The notes below the pieces were generated by a model. The model had not been told where the DNA came from, made no database searches, and worked only from the letters and a program-made list of their open reading frames with translations. Below are positions 26,909 to 36,379 of a stretch of DNA of 64,000 nt, in pieces. This stretch comes from Megamonas funiformis (GTDB lineage Bacteria > Bacillota > Negativicutes > Selenomonadales > Selenomonadaceae), in the NCBI RefSeq assembly GCF_010669225.1, contig NZ_CP048627.1, forward strand, positions 186,001 through 250,000, written 5' to 3'. Position 1 is the first letter of the stretch. Each line of letters starts with the position of its first letter. Made by a program: the position numbers and the translations under genes.

Positions 26909-28591
26909 ATGAATGGAATAATGTTAGTTGGTTGTGCTATTATAATTTTTTTTCTAGCCTATAGAATTTATGGTCGTTGGTTATTACATACTTGGGGTGT
27001 TGATGAAAATGCAAAAACACCTGCTTTTAAATATAATGACGGTCAAGATTTTACACCAGCATCTAAATTTACGGTATTTTCTCATCAATTTTCTTCAATA
27101 ACAGGTGCAGGCCCTGTAACTGGCCCAATTATTGCAGCTATGTATGGCTGGCTTCCTGCTTTTTTATGGATTATCGTAGGTGGCATTTTCTTTGGAGCAG
27201 TACAGGATTTTACAGCATTATATGCTTCTGTGAAAAATGAAGGTAAATCCATGGGGATGTTAATTGAGCATTATATTGGTAAAACAGGCAGACGTTTATT
27301 TTTGTTATTCTGTTGGTTATTCACTTTATTAGTAATAGCTGCTTTTGCTGATATAGTAGCGAATACTTTTAATGGATTTAGTAAAGATGGTGCATTAATA
27401 ACACCAAACGCAGCAGCAGCTTCAATATCCATGTTATTTATTTTTGTAGCTATTTTATGTGGTTTATTCATTAAGAAATTTAAACCGAATGAAAAAGTTC
27501 GTCTTGTTTTAGGTATTATTTTATTAATTGCTATGCTTGCTGTGGGTATTGCTTTTCCAATTTATTTAGATAGAATGATTTGGCTCTATGTAGTATTTGC
27601 TTATATATTTGCAGCTTCTGTAATGCCTATGTGGATTTTAAAACAGCCTCGCGATTATTTGAGTACATTTTTACTTTTAGCAATGATTGCTGGTGGCGTT
27701 ATCGGTGTATTAGCGGTAAATCCAACAATTAATATGCCAGCTTTTGTAGGTTTTAATGTAAATGGAAAAGATTTATTCCCAATTTTATTTATAACTATTG
27801 CTTGTGGTGCCGTTTCTGGTTTCCATAGCTTAGTATCTTCAGGTACTTCTTCTAAAACTATCTCTAATGAAAAAGATACTTTATTTGTTGGTTATGGTTC
27901 TATGCTTGTAGAGTCTGTTTTAGGTGTTGTTTCTTTAGTAATTGTTTGTTCTGCTGCTACTAATGGTCAGTTGCCAGAAGGTACACCTTTCCAGATTTTC
28001 TCCACAGCTGTAGCTGGATTTTTCGCTATGTTTGGTATGCCACATGATATAGCAAATTGTATTTTGACTATGTGTGTATCAGCTTTAGCTCTTACTTCAT
28101 TAGATGCAGTAGCTCGTATTGGCCGTATGTCTTTCCAAGAATTATTCAGTGTAGATGAAGGTCAAGAAATGAGTTTTGTACAAAAGTTATGTACAAATAA
28201 ATATTTTGCTACACTTATAACTTTATTTATTGGTTATTTATTATGCCTTGGTGGTTATATGAATATCTGGCCATTGTTTGGAGCTGCTAATCAGTTATTA
28301 TCTGCATTAGTACTTATTTCTTTGGCTGTATTCTTAAAAACAACTGGAAGAAAAGGTTTTATGCTTTATATTCCAATGGTAGTTATGTTCTGCGTTACTT
28401 TGACAGCTTTAGTAGAGGCTGTGTATGCAATTGTTGTAAAATTATCTATGGGACAATTTGTTTTTGCTGTAGATGGATTACAGTTAATTATCGCGCTTGC
28501 TTTGATGATACTTGCAATTTCTGTAGCTGTTCATTGTGGTAGAGAACTTGCTGGTGCTAAAGATAATAGTAAAGCTGAATTAAATAATTAA
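26909..28591 (+). CDS. cstA: CstA-family peptide/pyruvate transporter
   Basis: The 560-residue protein has at least 14 hydrophobic segments and the CstA signatures FSSITGAGPVTGPIIAA, FGAVQDF, GVSGFHSL-type ACGAVSGFHSLVSSGT and the late WPLFGAANQLL. Members of the carbon-starvation family take up peptides (CstA) or pyruvate (BtsT). The protein is shorter than E. coli CstA (about 700) but normal for the short Firmicute form. The IS immediately downstream has split its terminator. Confidence 0.9.
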   Translation: MNGIMLVGCAIIIFFLAYRIYGRWLLHTWGVDENAKTPAFKYNDGQDFTPASKFTVFSHQFSSITGAGPVTGPIIAAMYGWLPAFLWIIVGGIFFGAVQDFTALYASVKNEGKSMGMLIEHYIGKTGRRLFLLFCWLFTLLVIAAFADIVANTFNGFSKDGALITPNAAAASISMLFIFVAILCGLFIKKFKPNEKVRLVLGIILLIAMLAVGIAFPIYLDRMIWLYVVFAYIFAASVMPMWILKQPRDYLSTFLLLAMIAGGVIGVLAVNPTINMPAFVGFNVNGKDLFPILFITIACGAVSGFHSLVSSGTSSKTISNEKDTLFVGYGSMLVESVLGVVSLVIVCSAATNGQLPEGTPFQIFSTAVAGFFAMFGMPHDIANCILTMCVSALALTSLDAVARIGRMSFQELFSVDEGQEMSFVQKLCTNKYFATLITLFIGYLLCLGGYMNIWPLFGAANQLLSALVLISLAVFLKTTGRKGFMLYIPMVVMFCVTLTALVEAVYAIVVKLSMGQFVFAVDGLQLIIALALMILAISVAVHCGRELAGAKDNSKAELNN

Positions 28592-28668
28592 TAAAAAGAG
28601 TGATAGGTATTTTTGAACTGCACCCCAAAAGTTGGACAAAAAACAACTTTTGGAGGTGCAGTTTTTTT

Positions 28669-29181
28669 ATGACTAAATACTCAAATGAATTTAAAGTTAA
28701 AGCAATTAAAATGGTTTTAAAAGGAGATTCTATTTCTCATGTAGCTAAAATTCTAAACATGCCAAACACAGCTTCTCTTTGCAAATGGATATTTCATTAT
28801 GAAAATGGTGGCATCTCACAACTTCTTCATAAAAATCTTAAATATACTCCTATCTTTAAGCAAAAAGTTATTGAATATAAATGGCTACATCATTTATCAT
28901 TAAATCAAACAGCAGCCAAATTTTCCATTCCTAATACTGGTACAATTTCTACATGGGAAAAGTTGTATCATTCTTATGGCTTTTCTGGCTTACTTGCTAA
29001 GAAACGAGGTAGACCATCTATGAAAAAATCTAAATCTAAATACAAAGTTAACAAACCTAAAAAAGAACTTTCTTATGTTGAAAAATTGGAACAAGAAGTT
29101 TATCAATTAAGAATGGAAAATGACCTATTAAAAAAGTGGCATGCCTTAATGAAGCAATGGGAAAAGGAAGGAAGACACTAG
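28669..29181 (+). CDS. IS3-family transposase OrfA
   Basis: The 170-residue protein has two helix-turn-helix units (EFKVKAIKMVLKGDSISHVAKIL and the following FKQKVIEYKWLHHLSLNQTAAKFSI) and a C-terminal leucine-zipper-like coiled coil, VEKLEQEVYQLRMENDLLKK. It binds the IS ends. The slippery heptamer A-AAA-AAG at 29130-29136 lets some ribosomes shift to orfB. ATG 28669 is used as the start; the frame is open further upstream through the IS end. Confidence 0.92.
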   Translation: MTKYSNEFKVKAIKMVLKGDSISHVAKILNMPNTASLCKWIFHYENGGISQLLHKNLKYTPIFKQKVIEYKWLHHLSLNQTAAKFSIPNTGTISTWEKLYHSYGFSGLLAKKRGRPSMKKSKSKYKVNKPKKELSYVEKLEQEVYQLRMENDLLKKWHALMKQWEKEGRH

Positions 29182-30029
29182 TTCTAGTAATTGCTAAATT
29201 AAGGAAAAAATATACTCTAAAAGCCCTATTAAACTATACAAAATTAGCTAAAAGCACATATTATGATGCATTAAAAAAATTATCTAGAGAAGATAAATAT
29301 AAAGGATTAAAAACATTAATTCATAATATTTGTAATAAAAATCATGGAAGATATGGATATAGAAGAGTAACTATGCAGCTGCATAAACAGGGAATAAAAA
29401 TCAATCATAAAGTAGTTATGAGATTGATGAAAGAAGAAAATTTAACATGCAAAGTAAGAGCAAAGAAATATAAATCGTATAGAGGGCAAGAAGGAAAAAT
29501 AGCTAAAAATATATTAAATAGAAATTTCAAAGCAGAAAAACCAAACGAAAAATGGGCAACAGATGTAACAGAATTTGCATTATGTAATGAAAAAATATAC
29601 TTATCACCAATAATAGATTTATATAACGGAGAAATAATAAGTTATAAAATATCGAAAAGACCAATACTAAAGCAAGTATTAGATATGGTAGAAGATGCAA
29701 CAAGAAAGATAAAAGAAACAAAAGGGATAATTCTACACTCAGACCAAGGATGGCAGTATCAGAATAAAAAATATCAAAAATTATTAAAAGAAAAAGGCAT
29801 TATCCAAAGCATGAGCCGAAAAGGCAATTGCTTAGATAATGCCGTAATAGAAAATTTCTTTGGTTTACTAAAAAGCGAATTATTCTATTTAAAAAAATTC
29901 AAATCCGTTGAAGATTTTATAAAAGAGTTAAAATCTTATATAAAATATTATAATACAAAACGGATAAAGATAAAACTAAAAGGACTTAGTCCTGTAGAAT
30001 ACAGAATTAAGTTTCAATTAGTAGCCTAA
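29136..30029 (+). CDS. IS3-family transposase OrfB (DDE integrase core)
   Basis: The 297-residue frame carries the HTH_21 segment (GRYGYRRVTMQLHKQG) and the rve integrase core with the DDE triad: Asp in WATDVTEF, Asp in LHSDQGWQYQ and Glu in NAVIENFFGLLKSE. It is in the -1 frame relative to orfA and overlaps it by 46 bases, so the active OrfAB transposase is made by frameshifting. The frame is intact. Confidence 0.94.
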   Translation: MACLNEAMGKGRKTLVLVIAKLRKKYTLKALLNYTKLAKSTYYDALKKLSREDKYKGLKTLIHNICNKNHGRYGYRRVTMQLHKQGIKINHKVVMRLMKEENLTCKVRAKKYKSYRGQEGKIAKNILNRNFKAEKPNEKWATDVTEFALCNEKIYLSPIIDLYNGEIISYKISKRPILKQVLDMVEDATRKIKETKGIILHSDQGWQYQNKKYQKLLKEKGIIQSMSRKGNCLDNAVIENFFGLLKSELFYLKKFKSVEDFIKELKSYIKYYNTKRIKIKLKGLSPVEYRIKFQLVA

Positions 30030-30088
30030 TTAATATGTCCAATATTTTGGGTGCACATCAATATTGTCCTCTTTTTGTATTTGCATTA

Positions 30089-30805
30089 TTAAATATCTCT
30101 TTCGTCGATAGCAGTTTCAAGCGCTATTTTAATCATATTATCAAAGGATTGTTCACGTTCTTTAGCTGTAGTTTCTTCACCTGTAAATAAGTGATTACTT
30201 ACAGTAAATACGCCAAGTGCTTGTACATTATAACGAGCAGCAAGCATATAAAGAGCAGAAGTTTCCATTTCTACAGCAAGACAGCCATATTGGATTAATT
30301 TTTGCAAATCAACTTCTTCATCATAGAAACGGTCTTGGCAATATACATTACCAATTTTTACAGGAATGTTTAATTTTTTAGCGTGGTGATATGCTTTGCC
30401 TAATAATTCAAAATCAGCAAGTGGAGCATAATGAAGTCCATCACCAAAAGTGCGAACAATAATGCCGCTATCAGTAGTTGTTCCTTGAGCGATAACGACA
30501 TCGCGAACATGAACATCATCTTTTAAACCACCACAAGTACCAACGCGAATTAATTTTTTAGCATGGTAATCGCAGATTAATTCATGTGCATAGATAGAAA
30601 TAGAAGGAATACCCATACCAGTTCCTTGGATAGAAACTTTATGGCCTTTATAAGTTCCAGTATAGCCAAACATATTGCGAATATGATTGTAGCAGACAGG
30701 ATTTTCTAGAAATTTTTCAGCGATGTATTTTGCACGTAATGGGTCGCCAGGAAGTAAAACGACATCAGCAACTTCTCCGATTTTGGCTTCAATATGATTA
30801 CTCAT
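30089..30805 (-). CDS. deoD: Purine nucleoside phosphorylase, DeoD type
   Basis: The 238-residue enzyme splits purine (deoxy)nucleosides with phosphate. It begins [30 protein letters not shown]; the phosphate-binding GDPLR, RVGTCGG and the purine-site VEMETSALY are present, as is the catalytic Asp in [10 protein letters not shown] (Asn here, as in some DeoD proteins). The start is ATG 30805, after AAGG; the frame is open 21 bases upstream without a better site. Confidence 0.94.
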   Translation of the reverse strand: MSNHIEAKIGEVADVVLLPGDPLRAKYIAEKFLENPVCYNHIRNMFGYTGTYKGHKVSIQGTGMGIPSISIYAHELICDYHAKKLIRVGTCGGLKDDVHVRDVVIAQGTTTDSGIIVRTFGDGLHYAPLADFELLGKAYHHAKKLNIPVKIGNVYCQDRFYDEEVDLQKLIQYGCLAVEMETSALYMLAARYNVQALGVFTVSNHLFTGEETTAKEREQSFDNMIKIALETAIDERDI

Positions 30806-30876
30806 AACAATACCTTCTTTCATCAATAATTTTATGAGATATAAGAATATCTATAAAAATTTTATCATAATGAATG

Positions 30877-30905
30877 AAAAAATGCAGGGATTATCCTGCA
30901 TTTTT
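30877..30905. terminator. Terminator hairpin downstream of thiC
   Basis: AAAAATGCAGG and CCTGCATTTTT form an 11-bp stem with a 6-base loop, ending three bases before the thiC stop. Confidence 0.88.
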
Positions 30906-30908
30906 AAA

Positions 30909-32213
30909 TTAACAATGTTCGATTGTAGCACCGAGGTATTTATTGACGATTTCAACAGCACAATAATCGCCACACATAGAGCAAGCAGTTGTGCCTTCTG
31001 GATTGCGTGAAGCGCGTCTTTGACGAGCTGTTTGTGGGTCGATAGCTAAATTCATTTGTTCTTCCCAATCAAGTTTTTTACGAGCTTTAGCCATATTTAA
31101 ATCCCAATCTTTTGCACCAGGTACATTTTTTACGATATCAGCAGCATGAGCGGCAATTCTAGTTACAATAACACCATCTTTTACATCTTGAACATTTGGT
31201 AAAGCAAGATGTTCAGCAGGAGTTACATAGCAAAGAAAATCTGCACCGCAAGAAGCTGCCATAGTTCCACCGATTGCAGCAGTGATATGGTCATATCCAG
31301 GAGCAATATCAGTAACAAGTGGGCCAAGAACGTAAAATGGAGCATTATGACAAATGCTTTTTTGCAATTTCATATTTGTAGCTATTTGGTCAAATGGTAC
31401 ATGACCTGGACCTTCAACCATGACTTGTACACCTCTATCCCAAGCGCGTTTTACAAGTCCACCTAAATTTAAAAGTTCTTGAATTTGAGCATGGTCAGTA
31501 GCATCAGCAAGACAGCCAGGACGAAGACCATCGCCAAGACTCATAGTAACATCATATTTTGCACAGATATCTAAGATATCATCATAGCGTTCATAGAGTG
31601 GATTATTTTTTTCATTATAGAGCATCCAGCCTGTGATGAATGAACCACCACGACTAACTACGTCCATATAACGACCTTCTGCTTTCATGCGATTGATTAC
31701 ATCCATAGTTACACCGCAGTGAATAGTCATGAAATCAGCACCATCTTTGGCTTGTTTTTCAATGGCATGAAGTAAATCTTCTTCAGTCATTTTCACGACA
31801 GCACCATGAGCTTTGATGGCATCAACTGTTGCCTGATAAATTGGCACAGTTCCTACCATTACAGTGGAATGTTTTAAAATAGCTTGACGAGAAGCATCAA
31901 TATTATTTCCTGTGCTTAAATCCATTACAGAATGGGCACCAGATGCGATAGCGACATTTAATTTTTCGATTTCAGGAGCTGGGTCAGGAAAAGCACTAGA
32001 TGTGCCGATATTAGCATTTACTTTAGTACAAAGTCCTTCGCCTACACCATAAGGGTGTAAATTTTGATGATTGATATTAGCACAAATAGCGATAGTACCA
32101 TTGGCAACGCGTTCACGAAGTGTTTCAATATCCATTTTTTCTTCTTGAGCTACGATTTTCATTTCATCAGTGATTTTACCAGCTCTAGCTGATTGCATTT
32201 GTGTCATTGTCAT
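30909..32213 (-). CDS. thiC: Phosphomethylpyrimidine synthase ThiC
   Basis: The 434-residue radical SAM enzyme converts aminoimidazole ribotide into the hydroxymethylpyrimidine phosphate of thiamine. The C-terminal iron-sulfur cluster motif is CSMCGDYC, and SFITGWMLYN, GDGLRPG, VEGPGHVPFDQI and APGYDHI are all in place. Length matches the shorter bacterial form. It follows a TPP riboswitch. No other thi gene is adjacent. Confidence 0.97.
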   Translation of the reverse strand: MTMTQMQSARAGKITDEMKIVAQEEKMDIETLRERVANGTIAICANINHQNLHPYGVGEGLCTKVNANIGTSSAFPDPAPEIEKLNVAIASGAHSVMDLSTGNNIDASRQAILKHSTVMVGTVPIYQATVDAIKAHGAVVKMTEEDLLHAIEKQAKDGADFMTIHCGVTMDVINRMKAEGRYMDVVSRGGSFITGWMLYNEKNNPLYERYDDILDICAKYDVTMSLGDGLRPGCLADATDHAQIQELLNLGGLVKRAWDRGVQVMVEGPGHVPFDQIATNMKLQKSICHNAPFYVLGPLVTDIAPGYDHITAAIGGTMAASCGADFLCYVTPAEHLALPNVQDVKDGVIVTRIAAHAADIVKNVPGAKDWDLNMAKARKKLDWEEQMNLAIDPQTARQRRASRNPEGTTACSMCGDYCAVEIVNKYLGATIEHC

Positions 32214-32248
32214 AATTTTGCCTCCATAATATAAGTGATAAATGGCAA

Positions 32249-32393
32249 AAAAATAAGCAGATATGAAAAGAAAGTTGCAAATCTGCCTTGATAATCATTT
32301 ATTTGCCACTTCCCTACGTTGGTCTTAACCAAATCAGGTTCTAAGGGTCGGAATATTTCCTCTCAGCTTTTATAAGCACCCCTAGTGGATTTT
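32249..32393 (-). promoter_or_regulatory. TPP riboswitch with terminator upstream of thiC
   Basis: On the minus strand the THI element reads CTAGGGGTGC, GCTGAGAGG, CCCTTAGAACCTGATTTGG and ACCAACGTAGGGAAGTGG, covering about 32300-32388. It is followed by a terminator, GCAGAT...ATCTGC with a T-run (32249-32283). Bound TPP should cause early termination of thiC. Confidence 0.95.
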
Positions 32394-32454
32394 TTCAATT
32401 TTCTTATATTATAGTTTATTCTTCAAGAAAAAACAAGATTTTAAAAATGAAAAT

Positions 32455-32483
32455 AAAAAAAGGATATCATTTGATATCCTTTT
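32455..32483. terminator. Terminator near tRNA-Arg
   Basis: AAAAAGGATATCA and TGATATCCTTTT form a stem with a two-base loop, downstream of the tRNA gene on the minus strand. Confidence 0.85.
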
Positions 32484-32504
32484 ATTGTTTAATTATTAAA
32501 TTAA

Positions 32505-32581
32505 TGGTGCGACTGGCGTGAGTCGAACACGCGACCCTTCGCTTAGGAGGCGAATGCTCTATCCGTCTGAGCTACAGCCGC
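32505..32581 (-). tRNA. tRNA-Arg (anticodon CCU)
   Basis: The minus strand reads GCGGCTGTAGCTC... to CAGTCGCACCA. The seven-base acceptor stem pairs with one G-U, the anticodon stem TTCGC/GCGAA encloses loop CTCCTAA with anticodon CCT, and the T-arm contains GTTCGACTC. The CCA end is encoded. It reads AGG codons. Confidence 0.96.
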
Positions 32582-32653
32582 AATTTCAATCTAATTTAGT
32601 TAGATGAATTTAATAAGCTAAATTTTAGCATAACTAAAACTAAGTCGCAAATT

Positions 32654-33661
32654 TTAATTTATAGGAGCTCCAATAGGACCTACAGAGCCAATAGGATTTG
32701 TAACACCACTAGCAGCTGGTGATGTTGTAGTAGAGTTTACAGGTGTAGTAGGTGTTGGAGTTGTAGTAGTTGCTGTTGTGTTTGTTGGAACAGTAGCTGT
32801 TGTTGCTGTTTTATTGATTTGATAACGTGTTGCCCATTCAGGATATTTATTAGCATAATATCTTATTTTCTTGAATTCTACATCTTCTGTGTTTTCAGGA
32901 ATGATAGAATGCATATTTTTGTCGAGATTAGGTGTTTTATCAATCCAATTTGTATCAGGAGACCAGAAATTATATTTTAATGTTCTAGCTGTTAGATTTT
33001 GTATGTTATATTCTTTTTTCATGAATTGGATAGAGGAAACATTACCAGCAGAGTCTTTGTTTTCTTGCCAAATCCAAACAATAATATTGTTATCTATCTG
33101 ACGAAGTGTTGCTGTATCAGCACTGCTTTCTCCAGATTCATTGCTCCATAAGCCAAGCCAACGAGCATTAGAAATAAGACGACCGCCTTCACCTTTATTG
33201 AATACACGGTCTACAATCATAGCATAGAATTTTTCATCAAAAGATTGAGAGTTGATATCTTTATTTACAGGATTATCATATTTGAGTGTATAAAGAGCCT
33301 TGCCATCTTTATCATAGAAGATTTCTTCCATATAGCGTAAGGTTCTTTCTTGAGGATTGATTTGAACACGAGCTAAGCTATAGACTAATTGATTAGGGTC
33401 ATTGATAGGAAGTTTCATATTAGCTATAGTTTCAGCTGCTCCACCTGGAGCGTAACCTGTTTTTATCCAGTCTTCAATACAAGTAGGAATGTTATTTTGA
33501 CTAGAAACAGTAGTAATTCTTGTCATAGAAAAATATTTACTATATTTATCATCTGAGCTAATCCAATACCATTCAGAATCAGCCGCAAAACTAATTTGAG
33601 TATGGAATAATGTGAAAACCATTAATACAGTAAGACAAATAATATTTTTTATTAATCGCAT
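32654..33661 (-). CDS. Secreted protein with Thr/Pro-rich tail
   Basis: From ATG 33661 (after GAGGG) the protein has 335 residues. A signal peptide (MRLIKNIICLTVLMVFTLF, cleavage after SFAA) is followed by a globular part of about 250 residues beginning DSEWYWISSDDKYSKYF. Residues 285-325 are a low-complexity Thr/Pro/Ala stretch, then a glycine/isoleucine/proline tail. DSEWYWISS...YFS at the mature start resembles small surface proteins that recur in this bacterial class. The family is not identified; there is no anchor motif. Confidence 0.65.
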   Translation of the reverse strand: MRLIKNIICLTVLMVFTLFHTQISFAADSEWYWISSDDKYSKYFSMTRITTVSSQNNIPTCIEDWIKTGYAPGGAAETIANMKLPINDPNQLVYSLARVQINPQERTLRYMEEIFYDKDGKALYTLKYDNPVNKDINSQSFDEKFYAMIVDRVFNKGEGGRLISNARWLGLWSNESGESSADTATLRQIDNNIIVWIWQENKDSAGNVSSIQFMKKEYNIQNLTARTLKYNFWSPDTNWIDKTPNLDKNMHSIIPENTEDVEFKKIRYYANKYPEWATRYQINKTATTATVPTNTTATTTTPTPTTPVNSTTTSPAASGVTNPIGSVGPIGAPIN

Positions 33662-33739
33662 AAGCATGCACCCTCATTATATATATTATAAAATTTGTTA
33701 CTCTACTTATTATACCAAAAATTTTAGCTTAAACAATAA

Positions 33740-33770
33740 GAAAACCCCTAAAATAGGGGTTTAAAAAATT
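33740..33770 (-). terminator. Terminator of the two-component operon
   Basis: AAACCCCT and AGGGGTTT form a stem with a short AAAAT loop, followed by T-rich sequence on the minus strand, directly after the kinase gene. Confidence 0.85.
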
Positions 33771-33772
33771 TT

Positions 33773-35461
33773 TTAATCTGATTTTAAAGAAAAGTGAATT
33801 CTGATACAAGTTCCTTCATTAGGTTTACTTTGAATTGTTAAATTAGCATGATGGAATTCAGCAATATGTTTAACGATAGCGAGACCTAAACCTGTACCTT
33901 CTACATTGATTTGAGAACGGGATTTATCAGCACGATAAAATCTTTCAAATACATGTGGTAAATCGTCTGACGCTATACCTATTCCAGTATCTTTTACTTC
34001 TAAGATAAGATGATTTTTGTCTTCATTTAATAAAGAAATAAAGACAGAACCATTGGCTTTATTGTATTTTATAGCATTTTCGATGAGGTTATAAATTAAT
34101 TCTTCGATTAATTGACGAACACCGATAATTTCGCTAGTAGGAACTTCTTTAAAAATGAGTTTTACCTGTTTTGTCAATGCTTTATCATTTAGACGTAAAA
34201 TAATTTGTTTACAGATAGCAGAAAGATTTAGCGGTTCTTTCATAAAGGTACTATTTTTTTCATCAAGTTGAGAAAGTTTGATTATATCTTGAATTAAACT
34301 GATTAGACGTTGAGCTTCTTTATAGATTTTGCCAGCAAATAAAGGAATGTCATTTGGTCGAACCATATTATTTTGTAAGAGTTCAGCAAATCCAGAGATA
34401 GAAGTGAGTGGTGTTTTTAATTCATGAGATACATTAGCGGAGAATTCTTGACGCATTTTTTCTGCCATGCGTTTTTCTGTGATATCTACAAAGAGAATTA
34501 AAGCACCTTTTACCGTATTATGCTTAGTTACAGGGCTGGCAATGATTTGATAAGTTTTTTTATCAAGAGGTAAATAAAACTCTTGTCGTTCTCCACGCAT
34601 TACATTTTGAGCAGCTTGATATAATGTTTCATTATTGATAAGCGTAAAGAGATTTTTATCAATATAGTCTATTTTTTCGGCGTTTAAGATATTTAATACG
34701 CTATGATTTATAGCTAATATTTTATAAGAATGATTGATTAAGATTAAACCTTCTTCAATATTATTGATAATCATGGTAAATTCACGCTGTTGATTTTTTA
34801 AAGTCTTCATTTGTTGATGAATTTGCTCATTTTGATTTTCTAAACGAATTAACATAGGATTTAATTCTTCATACAAGTCATTCATAATAGGATGCTCAAG
34901 ATTGATAGAATTTATAGGTGCAATGATATTTCTAGCCATACGGCGAGCAGCCAATAGAGAAGTTAAATAGATTAATAACATCATAGCTAACAATATTGGC
35001 AAGGCTTCTTGAACCATATCATATGCACTGACATTATTGCGAGAAAGACGTAAAACAGAATTATCATCTAATCTCACAGCGTAATAATACGTATTAGTCC
35101 CAAGCGTAGTTGAGATGCGATAAGATTCACCTGCTCCTACTTTTTGGGCAATTTGTACTTCTTGACGCAAAAGATGATTTTCCATTTTATCTGGTTCAGC
35201 ACTATTATCAAAGATAACATTGCCTTCAGAGTCAATCCAGGTAATGCGTGTTTGTGTCTGTGCATCTTTTAGTAATTCTTTAGGGTCTGTTAAATGATGA
35301 TTAAAAACATAAGTTAAATAAGTAGCCTCATCTTTAACTTCTTGTTTTGTATGTTCAAAAAATAATGGATAACATAAGGTCAAAGTCAAAATAAAAGTAC
35401 AAATAACAGCCATGGATACTAAAAAGCACATGTAATTGAAGATTTTTTGCTTCATACTCAT
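33773..35461 (-). CDS. PhoR-type sensor histidine kinase
   Basis: From ATG 35461 the protein has 562 residues. A first membrane helix, an extracytoplasmic sensor domain (about 35-155), a second helix, a linker, a PAS domain (MIINNIEEGLILINHSYKILAIN) and the catalytic core follow. The phosphorylated His is in SANVSHELKTPLTSI; N, G1 and G2 boxes (NLIENAIKYN, DTGIGIASDDL, GTGLGLAIVKHI) are intact. It starts just after the regulator gene stop. The layout and pairing resemble PhoR, but nothing here proves the signal is phosphate. Confidence 0.92.
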   Translation of the reverse strand: MSMKQKIFNYMCFLVSMAVICTFILTLTLCYPLFFEHTKQEVKDEATYLTYVFNHHLTDPKELLKDAQTQTRITWIDSEGNVIFDNSAEPDKMENHLLRQEVQIAQKVGAGESYRISTTLGTNTYYYAVRLDDNSVLRLSRNNVSAYDMVQEALPILLAMMLLIYLTSLLAARRMARNIIAPINSINLEHPIMNDLYEELNPMLIRLENQNEQIHQQMKTLKNQQREFTMIINNIEEGLILINHSYKILAINHSVLNILNAEKIDYIDKNLFTLINNETLYQAAQNVMRGERQEFYLPLDKKTYQIIASPVTKHNTVKGALILFVDITEKRMAEKMRQEFSANVSHELKTPLTSISGFAELLQNNMVRPNDIPLFAGKIYKEAQRLISLIQDIIKLSQLDEKNSTFMKEPLNLSAICKQIILRLNDKALTKQVKLIFKEVPTSEIIGVRQLIEELIYNLIENAIKYNKANGSVFISLLNEDKNHLILEVKDTGIGIASDDLPHVFERFYRADKSRSQINVEGTGLGLAIVKHIAEFHHANLTIQSKPNEGTCIRIHFSLKSD

Positions 35462-35462
35462 A

Positions 35463-36158
35463 TTAATCAATAATTTTATAACCGACTCCACGGATAGTTT
35501 CGATTAATTTGCTGGCTACTCCTAATTTATGGCGAAGTGTTTTTATATGCACATCGACAGTACGAGTTTCAGCTGCATAATTATAATCCCATACTTCATC
35601 CATAATTTTATCGCGGGAAATAACGATATTTTTATTTTTTAATAGATAATATAAAAGTTCAAATTCTTTTAATGTCAAAATAACTTCTTCATTATTTACA
35701 TAGACTTTATGGAAATCATGATTTAATACAAGAAGACCGTTACCAGCAGATAAATCATTAGTAGCTTTATCTTGTGCTACATTGATTTTTGCACTGCGAC
35801 GTAAAACTGCTTTTATGCGTGCGATTAATTCCATTACACCGAATGGTTTAGTTACATAATCATCAGCGCCATTATCAAGACCAGTTATTTTATCATATTC
35901 ACTACCACGAGCTGTGAGCATGATGATAGGAGTATGTTGTGTTTTAGGATTTTTACGAACTTCTTTGAGAATTTCAATGCCATCAATGCCAGGAAGCATA
36001 ATGTCTAAAAGAATTAAATCAGGCACATTATTTTTTAGTACAGGAAAAAATTCTTCAGCATTGACAAAGCCTTGAGCTTCAAATCCAGAAGATTGTAATG
36101 CATAGATGACAAGTTCGCGAACGCTTTCGTCATCTTCAACACAGTAAATTTTTTGCAT
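35463..36158 (-). CDS. PhoB-type response regulator (OmpR family)
   Basis: The 231-residue protein has a receiver domain with phospho-acceptor Asp in LILLDIMLPGIDG, the acidic pair in VEDDESV and Lys in VTKPFG, then a C-terminal winged helix (LTLKEFELLYYLLKN...SRDKIMDEVWDYNY...VDVHIKTLRHKLG). It is the first gene of the pair with the kinase. Its start follows GAGGTGTTC. It could control the pit operon or others; no Pho box was identified. Confidence 0.93.
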   Translation of the reverse strand: MQKIYCVEDDESVRELVIYALQSSGFEAQGFVNAEEFFPVLKNNVPDLILLDIMLPGIDGIEILKEVRKNPKTQHTPIIMLTARGSEYDKITGLDNGADDYVTKPFGVMELIARIKAVLRRSAKINVAQDKATNDLSAGNGLLVLNHDFHKVYVNNEEVILTLKEFELLYYLLKNKNIVISRDKIMDEVWDYNYAAETRTVDVHIKTLRHKLGVASKLIETIRGVGYKIID

Positions 36159-36338
36159 AAGAACACCTCATAGATATAGATTAAATGTAAATTATATTTT
36201 ATAAAAAATAATGGATATTATATTAATATGTAATCAGTATAAAATTTTTTGATAGCTACTACAAGAGAAGATTTTATATTTTACATAGTTTTTACTAAAG
36301 GCTAGAATTTTGTAATATTAAATGGATTTTTGACAAAC

Positions 36339-36379
36339 AAAAAAGCATTGTTTCACTTTTTGTAAAACAATGCTTTTTT
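36339..36379. terminator. Strong hairpin terminator behind the 6S RNA
   Basis: AAAAAAGCATTGTTT and AAACAATGCTTTTTT form a 15-bp stem. On the minus strand it follows the 6S RNA at once and ends in a run of Ts. Confidence 0.9.

Larger units (their letters stand above)
28614..30060 (+). mobile_element. IS3-family insertion sequence (IS150-like)
   Basis: The 1,447-bp element starts TGAACTGCACCCCAAAAG and ends CTTTTGGG-like as ATTTTGGGTGCACATCA. The inverted repeats are imperfect. It encodes orfA and orfB in overlapping frames. The left end carries its own hairpin (28616-28661), which may block read-through transcription into the transposase. No target duplication is visible (TTT on the left, ATA on the right). 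It lies inside the loop of an AAAAAGAG/CTCTTTTT terminator between cstA and deoD. Confidence 0.9.
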
